A DNA stretch of 64,000 bases from Branchiostoma floridae (lineage: Eukaryota; Chordata; Leptocardii; Amphioxiformes; Branchiostomatidae). The DNA lies in NCBI RefSeq assembly GCF_000003815.2, contig NC_049985.1:22299754-22363753 (forward strand), given 5' to 3'. This document shows, in pieces, positions 33,501 through 42,850 of the stretch. Every line of letters begins with the position of its first letter. The stretch's first letter is position 1. The translations under genes and the position numbers were made by a program. The notes beneath the pieces were generated by a model. It did no database searches. It saw only the letters and a list, made by a program, of their open reading frames with translations, and was not told where the DNA came from.

Positions 33501-36500
33501 GCAAAGGCATCAACAATATATGCTACTAGCTTATATAAGGGATTCAGAATTAGCTAAGAATATTTAGCCTGCTAGAACCATAGTTTGAGATTAATAATCA
33601 GTGTTCAGTGTTATAAGAAGGGCTCCTGAATAGTACATAACTAATTATGGACTAATGGTTTAAGTTGACATCAGCTGGAATATCCCAGTCAGTAAGAAAG
33701 GGTTTTTGCTCTAACCTGAAGGTGTTTGAGTTTGTGGCACAAGGCGATGACATCCCGTGTCCCTATCACATTCAGCTGCATGGAGGTTCTGGAAGGGGGT
33801 TCCAAGGGCATAACTCACTTGTAACGTATAGCACCTACTAATATCTCTTTTGATCCTAACTACGTACAGACTTTACACAGATGCGACAAGTACAGGAATA
33901 ACTGTATGAATGAAAAGATGAAAAAATATACAATATCCAAATGCAACTACTTCTATGCAATCTTCAAGACCTTTTATCAACCCTTGATTTGAAAACTTCG
34001 TCTGACTCAGCCTTAACTCAACTTTTACTCAGGGGTTCACCCACTTTACCAACAGAAACAAATACCCATATTATGCATCTTACACAGACATACATACTCC
34101 AGACCAACCGTTTTCAAATTGATTGAACATTTTCCTTTAAAATCTTGTATGTATATATATTTGTTTGTTGGATCCGTCACCCCACAGCTGTACTACTATT
34201 TTATTTTATCTCACATTGTTTTGTCCTTTGTTTATTTTGTTTTCAAATGTCCTAGTGGTAATGTTAATATTAGCTTTGCTAGAGTGCATTTACCACTGTG
34301 TATCGTCTTATATGTATACCAATAAAAAAAACTACTTCTATGTTCCCTTCATGCGCAGGATATAAGAAGGAATATACTTGGGAAACTGAACCGGCTGTTT
34401 GGACAGGGATGTTCTAAAGTGGGGTTCTGCACCCATGATTTGATGAAGGGATCAGATTCTCTGAGGGGAATGAATGTCGCATGTACAATCTTCAACAGTG
34501 ACCTGACAGCGGTGTACCGAAAGTGCGAAGAGGAACGAAAAGGAACGAAAAGGAAAGTACCGAAAGTGCGAAAATGAACGAAAAGGAACGAAAAGGAACG
34601 AAAAGTAGCAAACGTTCCTTTTCGTTCCTTTTCGTTCCTTTTCGTCCCTTTTCGTTCCTTTTCGCACTTTCGGTAGACCCCCTGACAGTAATCCACAGGC
34701 CATCCTCTTTCTAGAAACCTCTCTAAATGAGTACACCGTACTGATCACAGTAGGATCATAGAACTGTCTGCTGGAGGTCTTGGAGTGAGTGCAGTAGTAC
34801 GAGGGGTGATCAATAAGTTCTCGGCCTATAAGTATAAAGTCCTATATGAATGTGTACCAAAATTCAAATTATTGTGACCATTACTTTGCAGGCGACACCC
34901 AGTATCGTTAGGTAAGGGAGAAGAAAAAAACGTGGACAATTGAGCTGCGACCTGAGGTGTGCTGGTCAACTTGCGCTGCTGGAAGTCAGACTTTCTTCTT
35001 GAAATAGGAAGAGAATCATTTGGAAACATTTTGAAAATGTCTTTTGTTAATGACAAAGAATTTATGGCATGGGGAACTCGACCCACACATGTCTGATCAC
35101 AATTCACTCTTGTTTTTTTTTCGCCACTTACCTTCCAACTTTCAAAAAAACGAAAGTAATAACTGCAATGATTCGAAATTTGGAGGATATTGATAAAAGG
35201 CTTCAAACTATGAAGTTGTGCCTCGATATTTGAGTTGTGCTCATTATTTCTGGGTGAGGCCATTAACTTATTGATCTCCCCTCGTACACACAGGATGGGA
35301 CATGATGTATTCAACTTACCTCAGGGGATCCTCCAATCTAACTGTTGCTGCAGAGTGGAAAAGGATGTGAATCTTTGACACCAGCATGTCTTGATCTGAT
35401 TGCCTGATACCTAAGGCGGGTTCACACATATCTCCGGGTATGGCGTGCAGCTTGCGGTGGAAGGTTGGCTGTTCATGACGAACTTTGTCAAAGAGCTGTG
35501 AACAAAAACACGCCGAGGTAAAGAAAAAAAAAAAAAACAACTTCTGAAACCTCCTTGCACACACAAAAAGTCAACCATATCTACTCTTGGTAAATTACAT
35601 ACTACTACTAGACTCCCTTGAGTCTTTCGAAACCGGGCTGGGTTTTCCTGCGGGGGGGGGGGGGGTCAACGTGGGCTGGGTTCTCTTTTGCCGGGAATTG
35701 GATTTTTCCGAGGAAGGGAGTTTGCTATGAGAGGGAGTTTGCCGTGATAGCCATTTTGACCCGCCCCGCGTTGAAGATCGCGAATCAACGCCCTCCCCCC
35801 CAATAAAAACCAGCCCCGTTCGAAGACTGCAAGGGAGTCTATACTACTACTACTACTTCTACTACTACTATTTCTACTACTACTACTATTACTATGATTA
35901 ATGCAAATGTTTTTGGCAATACAATTACATCATATTTCTTCTTCTGAGAAGAGTGATATGGGGTCTCCAGCTGCATGCTTATAACTGATCACTGGGGACG
36001 TCTTATTGCTTCTTTACTTTCCTAGTCGTTATCTTCGAATACAGTCTCATGAATTGTACAAAATGAATACACAAAAGAAAACCTAAGAAAACAAGTTGAT
36101 ACTGCTGTATATTTGTTTACTTCTGCAGTGGTGTTATTTTGTGGTAGGAGGAAAAAGGTGGTTTTCACAGGGTTGGTTTAAACTCCGGTTGGAAAATTCA
36201 AGAATTGCCAACGCATACTTTTCTGGTGTCACGAATTTTGCAGCGTAAAGCCACTGGATAACAAAGTTCTATGTTCACAAGCACACAAGTGAAATACCAC
36301 CACAACGAGGTTTCAACATCTACAGTTTCTTAACATTCAACAAATGGCCACAGATCTAGTTTGCAGAGGGACCACAGTCGTGGTAAAACTCGACTGTGTT
36401 AACCTCTGCTATCTTGTGCACTCAGACCAGTTAGGGACCGCCCTTATAAATATTAATGAGCTTGCCCTTATATGGGCAGTCAGCCGTTGGGGATCGGGCG

Positions 36501-36941
36501 TAGGAGGATGGTGCTATGTAAGACGTAACATGATTCGCTGATAGCTTCCCAGCGGCCTTTGCGAGACAGCTTGCGACAACAACAAGCCCAAGAAAGGCCT
36601 ATTCTCTGATTGGTTGACAGCTTGTTTGTGGCGACAATCATAATAACCACTGATAGGGCATGAGATAGCAGGGCCCCATAGGCTAATGCCGTTGGGGACC
36701 GGGCGTTAGGATGATGAGTTGGGCACAACCCTGTTCATACCAGACCTACCTTACTCTCTACAATCTTGTTCAACCTCTCTTGGGCAGTCTGGTCTCCTCT
36801 TGGCCTGATCAACAAGTAAATTCCCTCCACTTCTGGGCAGGAACGTAGCAGCTTCTCAACAAGGACCTTCCCGAGGAATCCCGTTGCCCCGGTGACGAAA
36901 ACATTCTTGACCTTGTAAAATTCGGCAATAGCAGATGCCAT
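18378..36941 (-). CDS. FAR1: Fatty acyl-CoA reductase, FAR1-like (12 coding exons)
   Basis: Reduces fatty acyl-CoA to fatty alcohol with NADPH, for wax ester and ether lipid synthesis, in animals typically at peroxisomes. Exons: 36941-36750, 35495-35320, 33788-33716, 33464-33358, 31216-31039, 28214-28170, 27671-27553, 27200-27130, 22555-22477, 22152-22063, 20538-20409, 18512-18378. All phases agree; the total is 464 codons plus stop. Residues 17-24 are the Rossmann motif TGATGFLG; Tyr205 and Lys209 form the catalytic YxxxK in [15 protein letters not shown] and FHSAATVR are family signatures. Human FAR1 has 515 residues; this gene lacks about 50 at the C terminus, including the hydrophobic tail. 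The ATG at 36941 lies 9 nt after an acceptor (ATTTTAG), so a 5' UTR exon is expected further upstream. Introns are full of transposons. Confidence 0.9.
18614..18948. mobile_element. MITE of the same family, copy 2
   Basis: Inverted ends of about 31 bp (GGGGCACAACTCGCCGTACG / CGTACGGTGAGTTGTGCCC). It lies in the reductase intron just upstream of exon 12. Confidence 0.72.
19985..20240 (-). mobile_element. LINE 3' tail (degenerate)
   Basis: TTGATTGATTGATTTTATTTTGCAC on the plus strand looks like the reversed tail of a non-LTR element. A purine-rich block follows. No coding remnant seen. Confidence 0.4.
20409..20538 (-). CDS. FAR1: FAR exon 11
   Basis: 130 nt, phase 2 to 0. [20 protein letters not shown] then [14 protein letters not shown] and EEDKK. 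Acceptor GTTGCAG, donor GTAACT. Confidence 0.88.
20637..20755. repeat. Array of four short hairpins
   Basis: Consecutive stems CTAGGG/CCCTAG, CAGGGG/CCCCTG, CTAGGG/CCCTAG and an imperfect CAGTGGG/CCCCTG, each with a loop of 4-9 nt and joined by A-rich linkers, period about 33 nt. Confidence 0.6.
21112..21236. mobile_element. Mutator-type MITE, copy 3
   Basis: Inverted repeats TAATCTCCAAGCAGATTCC; flanked by a perfect 9-bp duplication TTCGGCGCC. Confidence 0.78.
21326..21595. repeat. GC-rich tandem repeat, about 44 bp x 6
   Basis: Unit CTAGGGCGGCGGCAATTGTA, GGACCGGCCGCTAGGAGCGC, GATT. Six nearly identical copies in a reductase intron. Confidence 0.9.
21742..21980. mobile_element. MITE (TATACCCCTGTCACATT) carrying a nested retroelement tail
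   Basis: Inverted ends around ATACCCCTGTCACATT and AATGTGACAGGGGTATA. The middle contains ATAATAATAACTTTATTGCA, a reversed LINE-type tail. 82 bp from reductase exon 10. Confidence 0.65.
22063..22152 (-). CDS. FAR1: FAR exon 10
   Basis: 90 nt, phase 2 to 2. [20 protein letters not shown] then WLRMIGQEP. Acceptor CTCTAG, donor GTCAGT. Confidence 0.88.
22477..22555 (-). CDS. FAR1: FAR exon 9 (no ATG)
   Basis: 79 nt, phase 1 to 2. [20 protein letters not shown] then AFVSN. Strong acceptor CTTCCTCACAG, donor GTCAGT. Found from the phase requirement between exons 8 and 10. Confidence 0.82.
22830..24971. mobile_element. Composite non-autonomous DNA transposon of 2.1 kb with satellite core
   Basis: Inverted ends CAGGGGTGTCTAAGCAT and ATGCTTAGGCACCCCTG, flanked by CAAAC on both sides (22825-22829, 24972-24976). 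Left part: two inverted arms (22853-22945, 23168-23310) built of CACGAATC/CATAAGGTTCGTG-type iterons. Right part: eight tandem units of about 206 bp. No transposase. The CAGGG termini suggest hAT, but the 5-bp duplication leaves the superfamily open. Confidence 0.75.
23319..24956. repeat. 206-bp tandem repeat, 8 copies
   Basis: Units begin GGGTACTCAAACAACTTTC and end AGAAAAGTTACAAAGTAATT. Similarity is very high; one unit (around 24040) has lost part of the GGTCGCTTTTTTGCGG segment. It is the core of the composite transposon at 22830-24971. Confidence 0.93.
25738..26210 (-). mobile_element. tRNA-derived SINE (longer copy)
   Basis: Reverse-strand copy of the same family: B box as GGATTCGAACCGGCGACC on the plus strand near 26150, then the body AAGTGCCTTTCCCAAGGGCA and CCATTTAACGTCCTATCC. 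Confidence 0.8.
26820..27025 (+). mobile_element. 5S rRNA-derived SINE
   Basis: The 5' part keeps the 5S rRNA internal-promoter region: GATCTCGGAAGTTAAGCA, GTGCTTGGATGAGGGACC and a GCTGTAGCC end. It diverges elsewhere and is followed by a tail (GACGTAAAACGAGGGTCG) resembling those of other SINEs in this window. It lies 105 bp from reductase exon 8. Confidence 0.75.
27130..27200 (-). CDS. FAR1: FAR exon 8
   Basis: 71 nt, phase 2 to 1. [20 protein letters not shown] then EFS. Acceptor ATTCAG, donor GTAAGT. Confidence 0.87.
27428..27500 (+). mobile_element. tRNA-derived SINE head fragment
   Basis: GCGTGGCGCAGCGGCAGTGT and GGACCGAGAAGTCTCGGG resemble the heads above; no body follows. Confidence 0.5.
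27553..27671 (-). CDS. FAR1: FAR exon 7
   Basis: 119 nt, phase 0 to 2. [20 protein letters not shown] and [19 protein letters not shown]. Acceptor CTGTAG, donor GTCTGG. Confidence 0.85.
28170..28214 (-). CDS. FAR1: FAR exon 6 (45 nt micro-exon)
   Basis: 15 codons, phase 0 to 0, [15 protein letters not shown], matching GWIDNFNGP of FAR1. Acceptor GGACAG, donor GTGAGT. Confidence 0.82.
28453..28820 (+). mobile_element. MITE of about 370 bp (CATCCTCCTAACG ends), copy 1
   Basis: Three copies in the reductase introns. Imperfect inverted ends CATCCTCCTAACGC and GCGTAGGAGAATG; internal repeat of CCNGATCCCCAACGGC; CCAATCAGAGAATAGGC and TAAGGGCAAGCTCATTAATA inside. Confidence 0.75.
29095..30640 (+). 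mobile_element. Non-LTR retrotransposon (CR1/L2-like), RT domain intact, 5' truncated
   Basis: A single open frame of 439 codons (29125-30444) encodes a reverse transcriptase: [40 protein letters not shown], the catalytic [10 protein letters not shown], then [11 protein letters not shown] and the usual C-terminal tail. The endonuclease part is absent, so the copy is 5'-truncated. A short 3' UTR ends in ATAAATAAACTG-type repeats near 30612. The lack of stops suggests recent insertion. It lies in the reductase intron between exons 31039-31216 and 28170-28214, opposite to the gene. Confidence 0.88.
31039..31216 (-). CDS. FAR1: FAR exon 5 (catalytic YxxxK)
   Basis: 178 nt, phase 2 to 0. [20 protein letters not shown] then [11 protein letters not shown] and [15 protein letters not shown]. 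Donor GTACGT. Confidence 0.9.
31271..31495 (+). mobile_element. tRNA-derived SINE (head and body), interrupted by the piggyBac-type copy
   Basis: A-box-like TAGCACAGTGGCAG and B-box GGGTTCGAATCC, then the shared body CCCTTGGGAAAGGCACTTTA and GGACGTTAAATGGAGGTCCC. It continues after the insertion at 32452 with AAGAACCCGCCACATGTG. Confidence 0.8.
31496..32451 (+). mobile_element. piggyBac-type non-autonomous element, copy 1
   Basis: Flanked by TTAA on both sides (31496-31499, 32448-32451) with inverted termini CCCTATTCAGACCGGG and CCCGGTCTGAATAGGG; about 948 bp, no coding. TTAA target sites and CCC...GGG ends are hallmarks of piggyBac. It is inserted in a tRNA-type SINE in a reductase intron. 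Confidence 0.85.
32598..32754. mobile_element. Foldback MITE with an empty-site comparison in the window
   Basis: Perfect arms TTAGCCTCCATAGCAGGCTC. It interrupts ACCTTGAGTGGCCTTCAG, which is uninterrupted at 37925-37942. Flanks CCTTGAG and CCTTTAG suggest a duplication of about 7 bp. Confidence 0.75.
32953..33332 (+). mobile_element. MITE of the same family, copy 2
   Basis: Same ends and internal landmarks as the copy at 28453. It lies 26 bp from reductase exon 4. Confidence 0.75.
33358..33464 (-). CDS. FAR1: FAR exon 4
   Basis: 107 nt, phase 0 to 2, [19 protein letters not shown] and [13 protein letters not shown]. Acceptor CTTACAG, donor GTAAGTG. Confidence 0.88.
33716..33788 (-). CDS. 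FAR1: FAR exon 3
   Basis: 73 nt, phase 2 to 0, [17 protein letters not shown]. Acceptor CCTTCCAG, donor GTTAGA. Confidence 0.85.
34515..34680. repeat. Snap-back of a 10-bp repeat (GGAACGAAAA)
   Basis: About six copies of AACGAAAAGG followed by five of CCTTTTCGTT, joined by a short loop AGTAGCAAACG; flanked by CCGAAAGTGCG in both orientations. Long open frames here are only periodic artefacts. Confidence 0.8.
35320..35495 (-). CDS. FAR1: FAR exon 2
   Basis: 176 nt, phase 0 to 2. [19 protein letters not shown] to [16 protein letters not shown]. Acceptor GTTCACAG, donor GTAAGT. Confidence 0.9.
35610..35840. mobile_element. MITE (AGACTCCCTTG ends) inserted in a CTA microsatellite
   Basis: 231 bp, ends AGACTCCCTTG and CAAGGGAGTCT, with an internal G-tract and C-tract. 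CTA/TAC repeats occur on both sides. Confidence 0.72.
36362..36717 (-). mobile_element. MITE of the same family, copy 3 (inverted)
   Basis: Reverse orientation; ends within 35 bp of the reductase exon 1 donor. Confidence 0.75.
36750..36941 (-). CDS. FAR1: FAR exon 1 (start, NAD(P)-binding motif)
   Basis: 64 codons from ATG, ending at IVESK before GTAGGT. Contains [20 protein letters not shown]. Confidence 0.92.
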
Positions 36942-38105
36942 TTTGATTGTCTAAAATATTGGAACAGAACAGAAACATTGGAATTAATTAAAAGGTTTAC
37001 TATATCTAAGTTGGAATATCACACCATGTTTTCCCCATGTCTAAATCAATGAATATCTCTAAATATGATATTAATGAACATGTACTAAGTGTAAAATGTA
37101 AAAGTGGTCAGGAAGGTTGAACAATATTCTAATTCATTATGCAAATTAGTTGTTAATTTGCATAATTATTATCTCATTATGTAAGTCTTCACTTAGGCTA
37201 TCTATATAACAAAAATTATGCATATCCATCAACCTGTTCATATTTTTTCAATAACTATGCAAATGAGGTCGCCATTTGCATATTTAATTTGTGTTGACAT
37301 TTCTCTTTTTCTCAGCTACATATGTGACAAGTTTGAAAGTCCTATCATGGAATCCAGTGGATTTATTAACTTTCCTCATGAATTATGCAAATTAGCTGTT
37401 GATTTGCAGAATTAGTATTCCATTATCACTTAGGCCATCTACATTACCAAAAATCATGACGATCCGTCAACATGTTCTCGAGTTATTCTCGTCCAAAGTT
37501 TGAAAGGAAATCGGTGCCTGCAGTTACAAAAAAAGCCGCTAGGGGGTACAAACTTACTCTCTACCCCAAGGGCTATCTACCACACAAGAATCACGACCAC
37601 AGCATGTCCAGAACAACACGAGATATAAAAAAATGGAAGTGCTGCTGCAGTACTTTAGCAAGCCGCTAGGGGGCCAATTGTCGAACTTGACCTTTCTCTT
37701 TCCATGCCCTGCCCACCTACGAAATATCATAAGGATCCATCCAAGGCTTCTCGAGTTATGCTGTTAACAGACAGACAGACAGACGTACACGCCTAAAACA
37801 TAACCTTGCGCCATTCTGGCGAAGGTAACAACCACAAACGGCTCTGATATTGGGCTGGTCTCAATCATGATGTTTCTGACCTAGGGCGAAGAGTTGCTGT
37901 TACAGTTACAATCATGTAACCCGTAACCTTGAGTGGCCTTCAGGCCTTGTTACGTGGTGACCATCGATTAAAAAAAACAAATGCAATCTATTCGTGTGTG
38001 GGGTAACAACCTTGTGTGGTACTCTGGATACGTACCTCTGGATACATTGCTTATGCCTTTATGAATTTAAAAGAAACGCAGCAAGTCCTAAGTATTTAAC
38101 GTTAT

Positions 38106-38583
38106 TTGGAGTTAGTCCGCTTGTTTCAAGATCGAAGCAATGTCTGGCCGCCATATTGGAACGTTTGTGTTAAGCCCCCTTTACAAATCACGAATTTAGC
38201 TCGGCCGAGTTGTCAGCGAGCTCTAAATTACGAGGACCCTGATGCCGACGAAGAATCTCTGCCATTTGTTCGTAGGCATCAGGGTCATGGCTCCTCGTAA
38301 TTTAGAGCTCGCTGACAACTCGGATGAGCTAAATTCTTGATTTGTAAATGGGGCTTAAAGGGGGCTTTAGGAGTCTGCATTGGGAAATTCTCGATACCCT
38401 CGCTCTTTGGTCCACAGACGACAGTACGATAAAACTGTGGATGATGTTGGTTCATAGATTACAGCTTAGCACAATTCTATCATTGTCAACTTATAATCAA
38501 TTCAATTCTATAATACTGTATACTAAGTGTTTTTGTCAGCCTCAAATTGCTTCGATCTTGAAGCTGGTTGACTAACTCCAAAA
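38106..38583. mobile_element. Foldback element with a second foldback nested inside
   Basis: Outer inverted ends: TTGGAGTTAGT and TCAAGATCGAAGCAAT near 38109-38148, mirrored at 38545-38580. Inner element 38170-38358 has ends TTAAGCCCCCTTTACAAATC and long arms with GAGCTCTAAATTACGAGG. Confidence 0.65.
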
Positions 38584-39689
38584 AAAATTCTGGTAAGTAC
38601 ACGTAATTAGAATTTTGGGGTGAACCGTTTTTTTTTAGACCCAGAAGACAAATTATCTCAAGAAATATACAAGTCTATTTAGACATCTTACTATTAAATG
38701 GAGTCTTACTTGGAATGGAGTTGTTCAAATACAACATAGCAGAAGAATGTATCGAGGAAACATTTTGTAGAAGTCACGGGTTTCAGGTTTACAACAACAG
38801 ACCTGTGAAGAACCGCACCACAAAGGACTACAAAACGTTATCTAAGAGAAACAGGTCTTTCGGGTCCTTTCAGAGTGCTGACCCCGACAAGGTCGCAGAG
38901 TACAGTATTTATCCGCGCCCCCCGTCAATGACGTGGGGGTAAAAAAGGAGTGCGGCCAAAATCTGGAAGCGCCTGTAAACACTGTAATGTTAAATACAGC
39001 GGGGGATGAGCTTTGCTATATGGTAGTATAAGGAGTCGACTTTCAGGTGGTATGTGTAAGTTTATGATGTTTGTTCATTTGGTGTATAAATGCGCGTGAC
39101 CTTGACAGCTGCCTGCCTCGGTGAGTCGTCTGCAGTTCCGGGTGTCCCCGCATGACCCCATTTCAAAGATTGCGTGAATTTTTTAAAAACGACAACTTTT
39201 TTTGCTTTTCAGTTATTTTGTAGGTTATATCCTCGACTTCAACATATTAGTTTGTCGCGCTTCAGAAGTGCACCCTGGTATGATTTTATCCACGTCGATG
39301 TCAGTCACCTTGCAGTCCTTAACTATAGGAATCCCCATAGGCCGAAAACTGCTACCACAACGGCCTCGCTGAAAGGACGGGCCCTCCCCTGCCACACTCA
39401 CCGCCGAACCCTCACGATGTTCTGTCTCAACTTATCTTAACGCCACATTCAATCTATACACAAGAAAAAATCAACTACCGGGTGTTGAAAGGCCATGTTG
39501 AAAAATGTTGGACGGGTTGCCTGTTCTTTCGAAAACTACGAACGGGGAAACGTTAAGCTAACATGACATTTTTATGTTACAGTACTTGGCTGTGCCACTA
39601 CAATTAGACATGTCCAAAACGTTTTCCTCACCTTGAAATATTACCCCGCACGTAGATCGAGTATTATCATGAACTCAAATAGTCATGAG

Positions 39690-39790
39690 TGGCCTCAAAT
39701 AGTGGCGTCGTGTGTCGCGCAACTCGGGTGGGTAGAGCGTTCGGCTCGCAATCTATAGGTTCCGAGGTCAATACCCGCAGTTGCCCCCAG
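39690..39790 (+). mobile_element. tRNA-like SINE head, second type
   Basis: GGGTGGGTAGAGCGTTCGGC and GGTTCCGAGGTCAATACCCGC resemble tRNA A and B boxes, but no full acceptor stem is visible. Treated as SINE-derived, not a functional tRNA. Confidence 0.5.
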
Positions 39791-39904
39791 GCGTCATTGC
39801 CTTCGCCAGAATGGCAGAAGGCTATGGAATCGGTTCAGTCAGTACTTGTTGGGTCTGTATGTAGGTCAACAGTATATAACTCACAGGAAGTTGTGGATAA
39901 TTGT

Positions 39905-40083
39905 GTGAGATAGCTTGGCCGCACAGCGGCAGCGTGTTTGGCTCAGGACCGAGAGGTCTCGAGTTCGAATCCTGCCGTGTCACCGATCTTGTGCCCTTGG
40001 GAAAGGCACTTTACTCAGGTGCAAATGAATAGGACGGATAGGACGTTAAATGGAGGGAAGAGCAACACTCCAGGCACGTTAAG
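39905..40083 (+). mobile_element. tRNA-derived SINE
   Basis: Head GCCGCACAGCGGCAGCGT, B box GAGTTCGAATCCTGCCG, body CTTGGGAAAGGCACTTTAC and GGACGTTAAATGGAGG. Confidence 0.8.
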
Positions 40084-40410
40084 GTAGCAGAATGCAGTAT
40101 TTATCCGCGACCCCCTACGTCAATGACGTAGAGGTAAAAAGTAGTGCTCTCGAAATCTTGGATCGTCTGTAAACACTGTAAGGTGAAAGACAGAGGGCAT
40201 GAACTTTGCTATATGGTAGCATGATGTTTGCCCATTCCCCGTGTCAATGCGCGTGACCTTTACAACTGACTGCCTGGGTGAGTCGGTTGCAGCTCCGCAT
40301 GGCCCAGCCTGACCCCATTTAAAAGAGGGATTTAAAAAAATCAAAACGATAACTTTCTGGTGTTCAATTATTTTGGTAGTGTATATCCTCGACTTCAAGA
40401 TATCAGTTTG

Positions 40411-40715
40411 TCGTGCTTAAAAAATTACGGAAAACCTTGAATGATGAATTAATAATATTTGTAGGTATGATATATCAAAGGATAATGAATACGCAGATGA
40501 AATTAGATGTCTACGAAGAAAGGTCTGCAGGATTCTGGCTCAGGGCCAGAATTCTGTCCGAATCCCCAGAATTCTGCAGAATTGGCCTTCTGCATGGAGA
40601 CATCTGATTGCAACCTATATATTCATCATCCTTTAATATATCATACCTACAAATATTAATTCATCTTGTTTATCAATTTTGAAATAAATTAAGGTTTTCC
40701 TGAATTAAAGTGCTC
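40411..40715. mobile_element. Foldback element
   Basis: Arms include AATATTTGTAGGTATGATAT and its inverse ATATCATACCTACAAATATT, with an EcoRI-like AGAATTCTG run in the loop. Confidence 0.65.
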
Positions 40716-40934
40716 GTCCGGAATTACACTGTCGCCTGTTTATATACATGACTTGTCGGCCAGACTTGTTTTGGAGGTGGAGATAAGAAGAAACAATTTT
40801 GTCCTAAATCGGCCTGTTCATAGATTCTGAGAAAGACTGAACTCGTGTCTTCCCCATACAGTAGACAGCAGGAACTGCCCCTGGCTAACAAAGTCATTGA
40901 GACGAATTACAGAGTGGCATTATGTGTGGCCCAA

Positions 40935-41887
40935 TTAACCCTATTCAGACGGGGGGGGGGGGGGCTTTTGAGGCCTGCGCCAACTTCGATGTCCTATAAC
41001 GCCAGAACGCCTTACGCTAAAGCCACCAAATTTGGTGAGTTTTCCTAAAATATTGTTGGCAACAATTTTACGAAGTTTGACAAATTTTCCATTTTTTCGT
41101 GTTGCCATGGCAACCGTTTGCTGACAGGCAGTTTTGCCAAAAATCACTATTTTTGGTTTTAACAATGTATTTCTAACATTTATTTGCTATATTACTGCTA
41201 TTTTATTACATAAATAAAATCTTATATTATTTAGCATATCTTTCATAATTATATATGCATAAATTATGCTAATTTGATGACGTCATCAGCCCCAAATCAA
41301 AGATGGCGGACCGTATGGCCAGATCAAGAATAACAAGCTAATTATCCCTTAAAATTTGCAACTACCTGGTATTTTTTCATCAAAAACCATCTAAATGAAT
41401 GTATTTAGTCTATTTCCATTGCCCTTTGTGATTATTTATTGCAAAAAAAGTACTTTTAAAAATTGAAGGTAGTGGATATAATATGGCGGAGCCTAACTCG
41501 TATCTTAGATGTGCATGACGTCATTTTATGACGTCATTATGACGTCATCGATGTTGCTATTGGCAATACAAGTCGTACTAAACATTATTATTCTGTTATC
41601 TGCACTTGTTGTTACATTTTTGTAGTATAACTTGAAGTTTTCTGAGAATACCCTTTTTTCATGGGTCCGGCCAATATAATCAAATTGATGACGTCATAAT
41701 TACGTCATTTTACGTCAACGTACCGTCAAACGTCATATAGTTATCAGATATTATGTTGATATCATGTCCTGAAAATTTGGTGGCCCTACGGCACGTCGTT
41801 CAAGAGTTAGAGGACTTAGAAGTGGAGGGCCTCAAACCCCCCCCCGGTCCAGGGATGACCAAAAAAGCCCGGTCTGAATAGGGTTAA
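40935..41887 (+). mobile_element. piggyBac-type non-autonomous element, copy 2
   Basis: Same termini and TTAA flanks (40935-40938, 41884-41887); nearly the same length and close sequence to copy 1, same orientation. Confidence 0.85.
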
Positions 41888-42299
41888 ACAACGCTTATTT
41901 TTGAATCAGTAGATGTTCCTTTTTCTAGCAATAGTAAAACCATTCGTTAAAATTACCGGTTGTGGCAGAGTAATCACCCTTGTGATTAAAAATCCTACTT
42001 TCATTGATTCTGGTAACCCCCTAATACACGATCTTGATTTCAATGCTTCATCTTCAACTTTTGGTCTTTAAAACTAGAGAATCCGTCCTTGTACATGTCT
42101 TGACAAGATTTATCAAGGTGGAAAACGTAATTTCAGTAATTTTTACGGAATATCTCATACCTTAAAAATTTCATTATACCTTAAAAATACTTAACTCAAA
42201 GTCATATTCCAAAAATAAATGTGAACATATGTGCAAAAATAGACCAAGCAAAACGACATTTCACTTGCAGTTCTCATTGTAGCCCCCAGTTACCATAGA

Positions 42300-42468
42300 T
42301 ACTGTAAATGTTCGCGGTTTTCGCGGTGACCACTTCACCTCGAACTTAAAACCACCGCGAACATTTTTCTGTTATGGTATCAGACTGCAGTCTATGGTGT
42401 TACCGCGAAAAGTCCTTTTCCCGATACCGCGAAATTAGATCCCCGCGAACTTAAATGCATTTACAGTA
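42300..42468. mobile_element. MITE TACTGTAAATG, copy 1
   Basis: Ends TACTGTAAATG and CATTTACAGTA with repeated GTTCGCGG / CCGCGAAC motifs inside. It lies about 380 bp before the kinase ATG. Confidence 0.8.
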
Positions 42469-42850
42469 ATCATCTTCCCTTTTTGTGATTTGCCCTAAGG
42501 CATTTCCCTAAATTCTAGGCTAACAGAAGAATAGAAACGTATACTCTAGACATGTTTCCTGCGGCAATTCCTCTATAGGGACAGACTGTAGCTGTTTAAC
42601 AGTATTGTCAAGTCAAGAGACAGTCACTCTTGTTCACATGTTGGTGCATGTCGTCTTGAAAATAACAGATACCGGCCATTCTTTCCATGAAGAGTTTCTG
42701 ACTTCAAGCAGGATCCACGAAGAGTGTTTGGATGCTACAGAACACTTAGGACTTACTCCAACGTTTTCAGTGTTTTCCAGAAAGGACGGGAGAAAACAGA
42801 CAACGTCTTGACTATTCAGTACGTAAGGCCAATCTATTGATTCAATAGCC

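Larger units (their letters stand above)
38895..40412 (+). repeat. Diverged direct duplicates 38895-39270 and 40085-40412
   Basis: Shared landmarks: AGTATTTATCCGCG, CAATGACGT, GTAAACACTGTAA, CTTTGCTATATGGTAG, ATGCGCGTGACCTT, GGTGAGTCG, CTGACCCCATTT / ATGACCCCATTT, TATATCCTCGACTTCAA. Only the first copy has GTGTATAAATG before the GCGTGACC block. Confidence 0.6.

Noticed and set aside
34349-34748. Lys/Arg/Glu/Thr-rich and Phe/Ser-rich frames
   Set aside because: Both come from the 10-bp GGAACGAAAA repeat and its inverse.
38715-38942. 75-codon plus-strand frame starting MELFKYNIAEECI
   Set aside because: No recognisable domain, no splice support, and its end lies in a duplicated repeat block where the frame is not conserved.
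39690-39790. Possible functional tRNA gene
   Set aside because: A- and B-box-like segments occur but no complete cloverleaf is visible; better explained as a SINE head.
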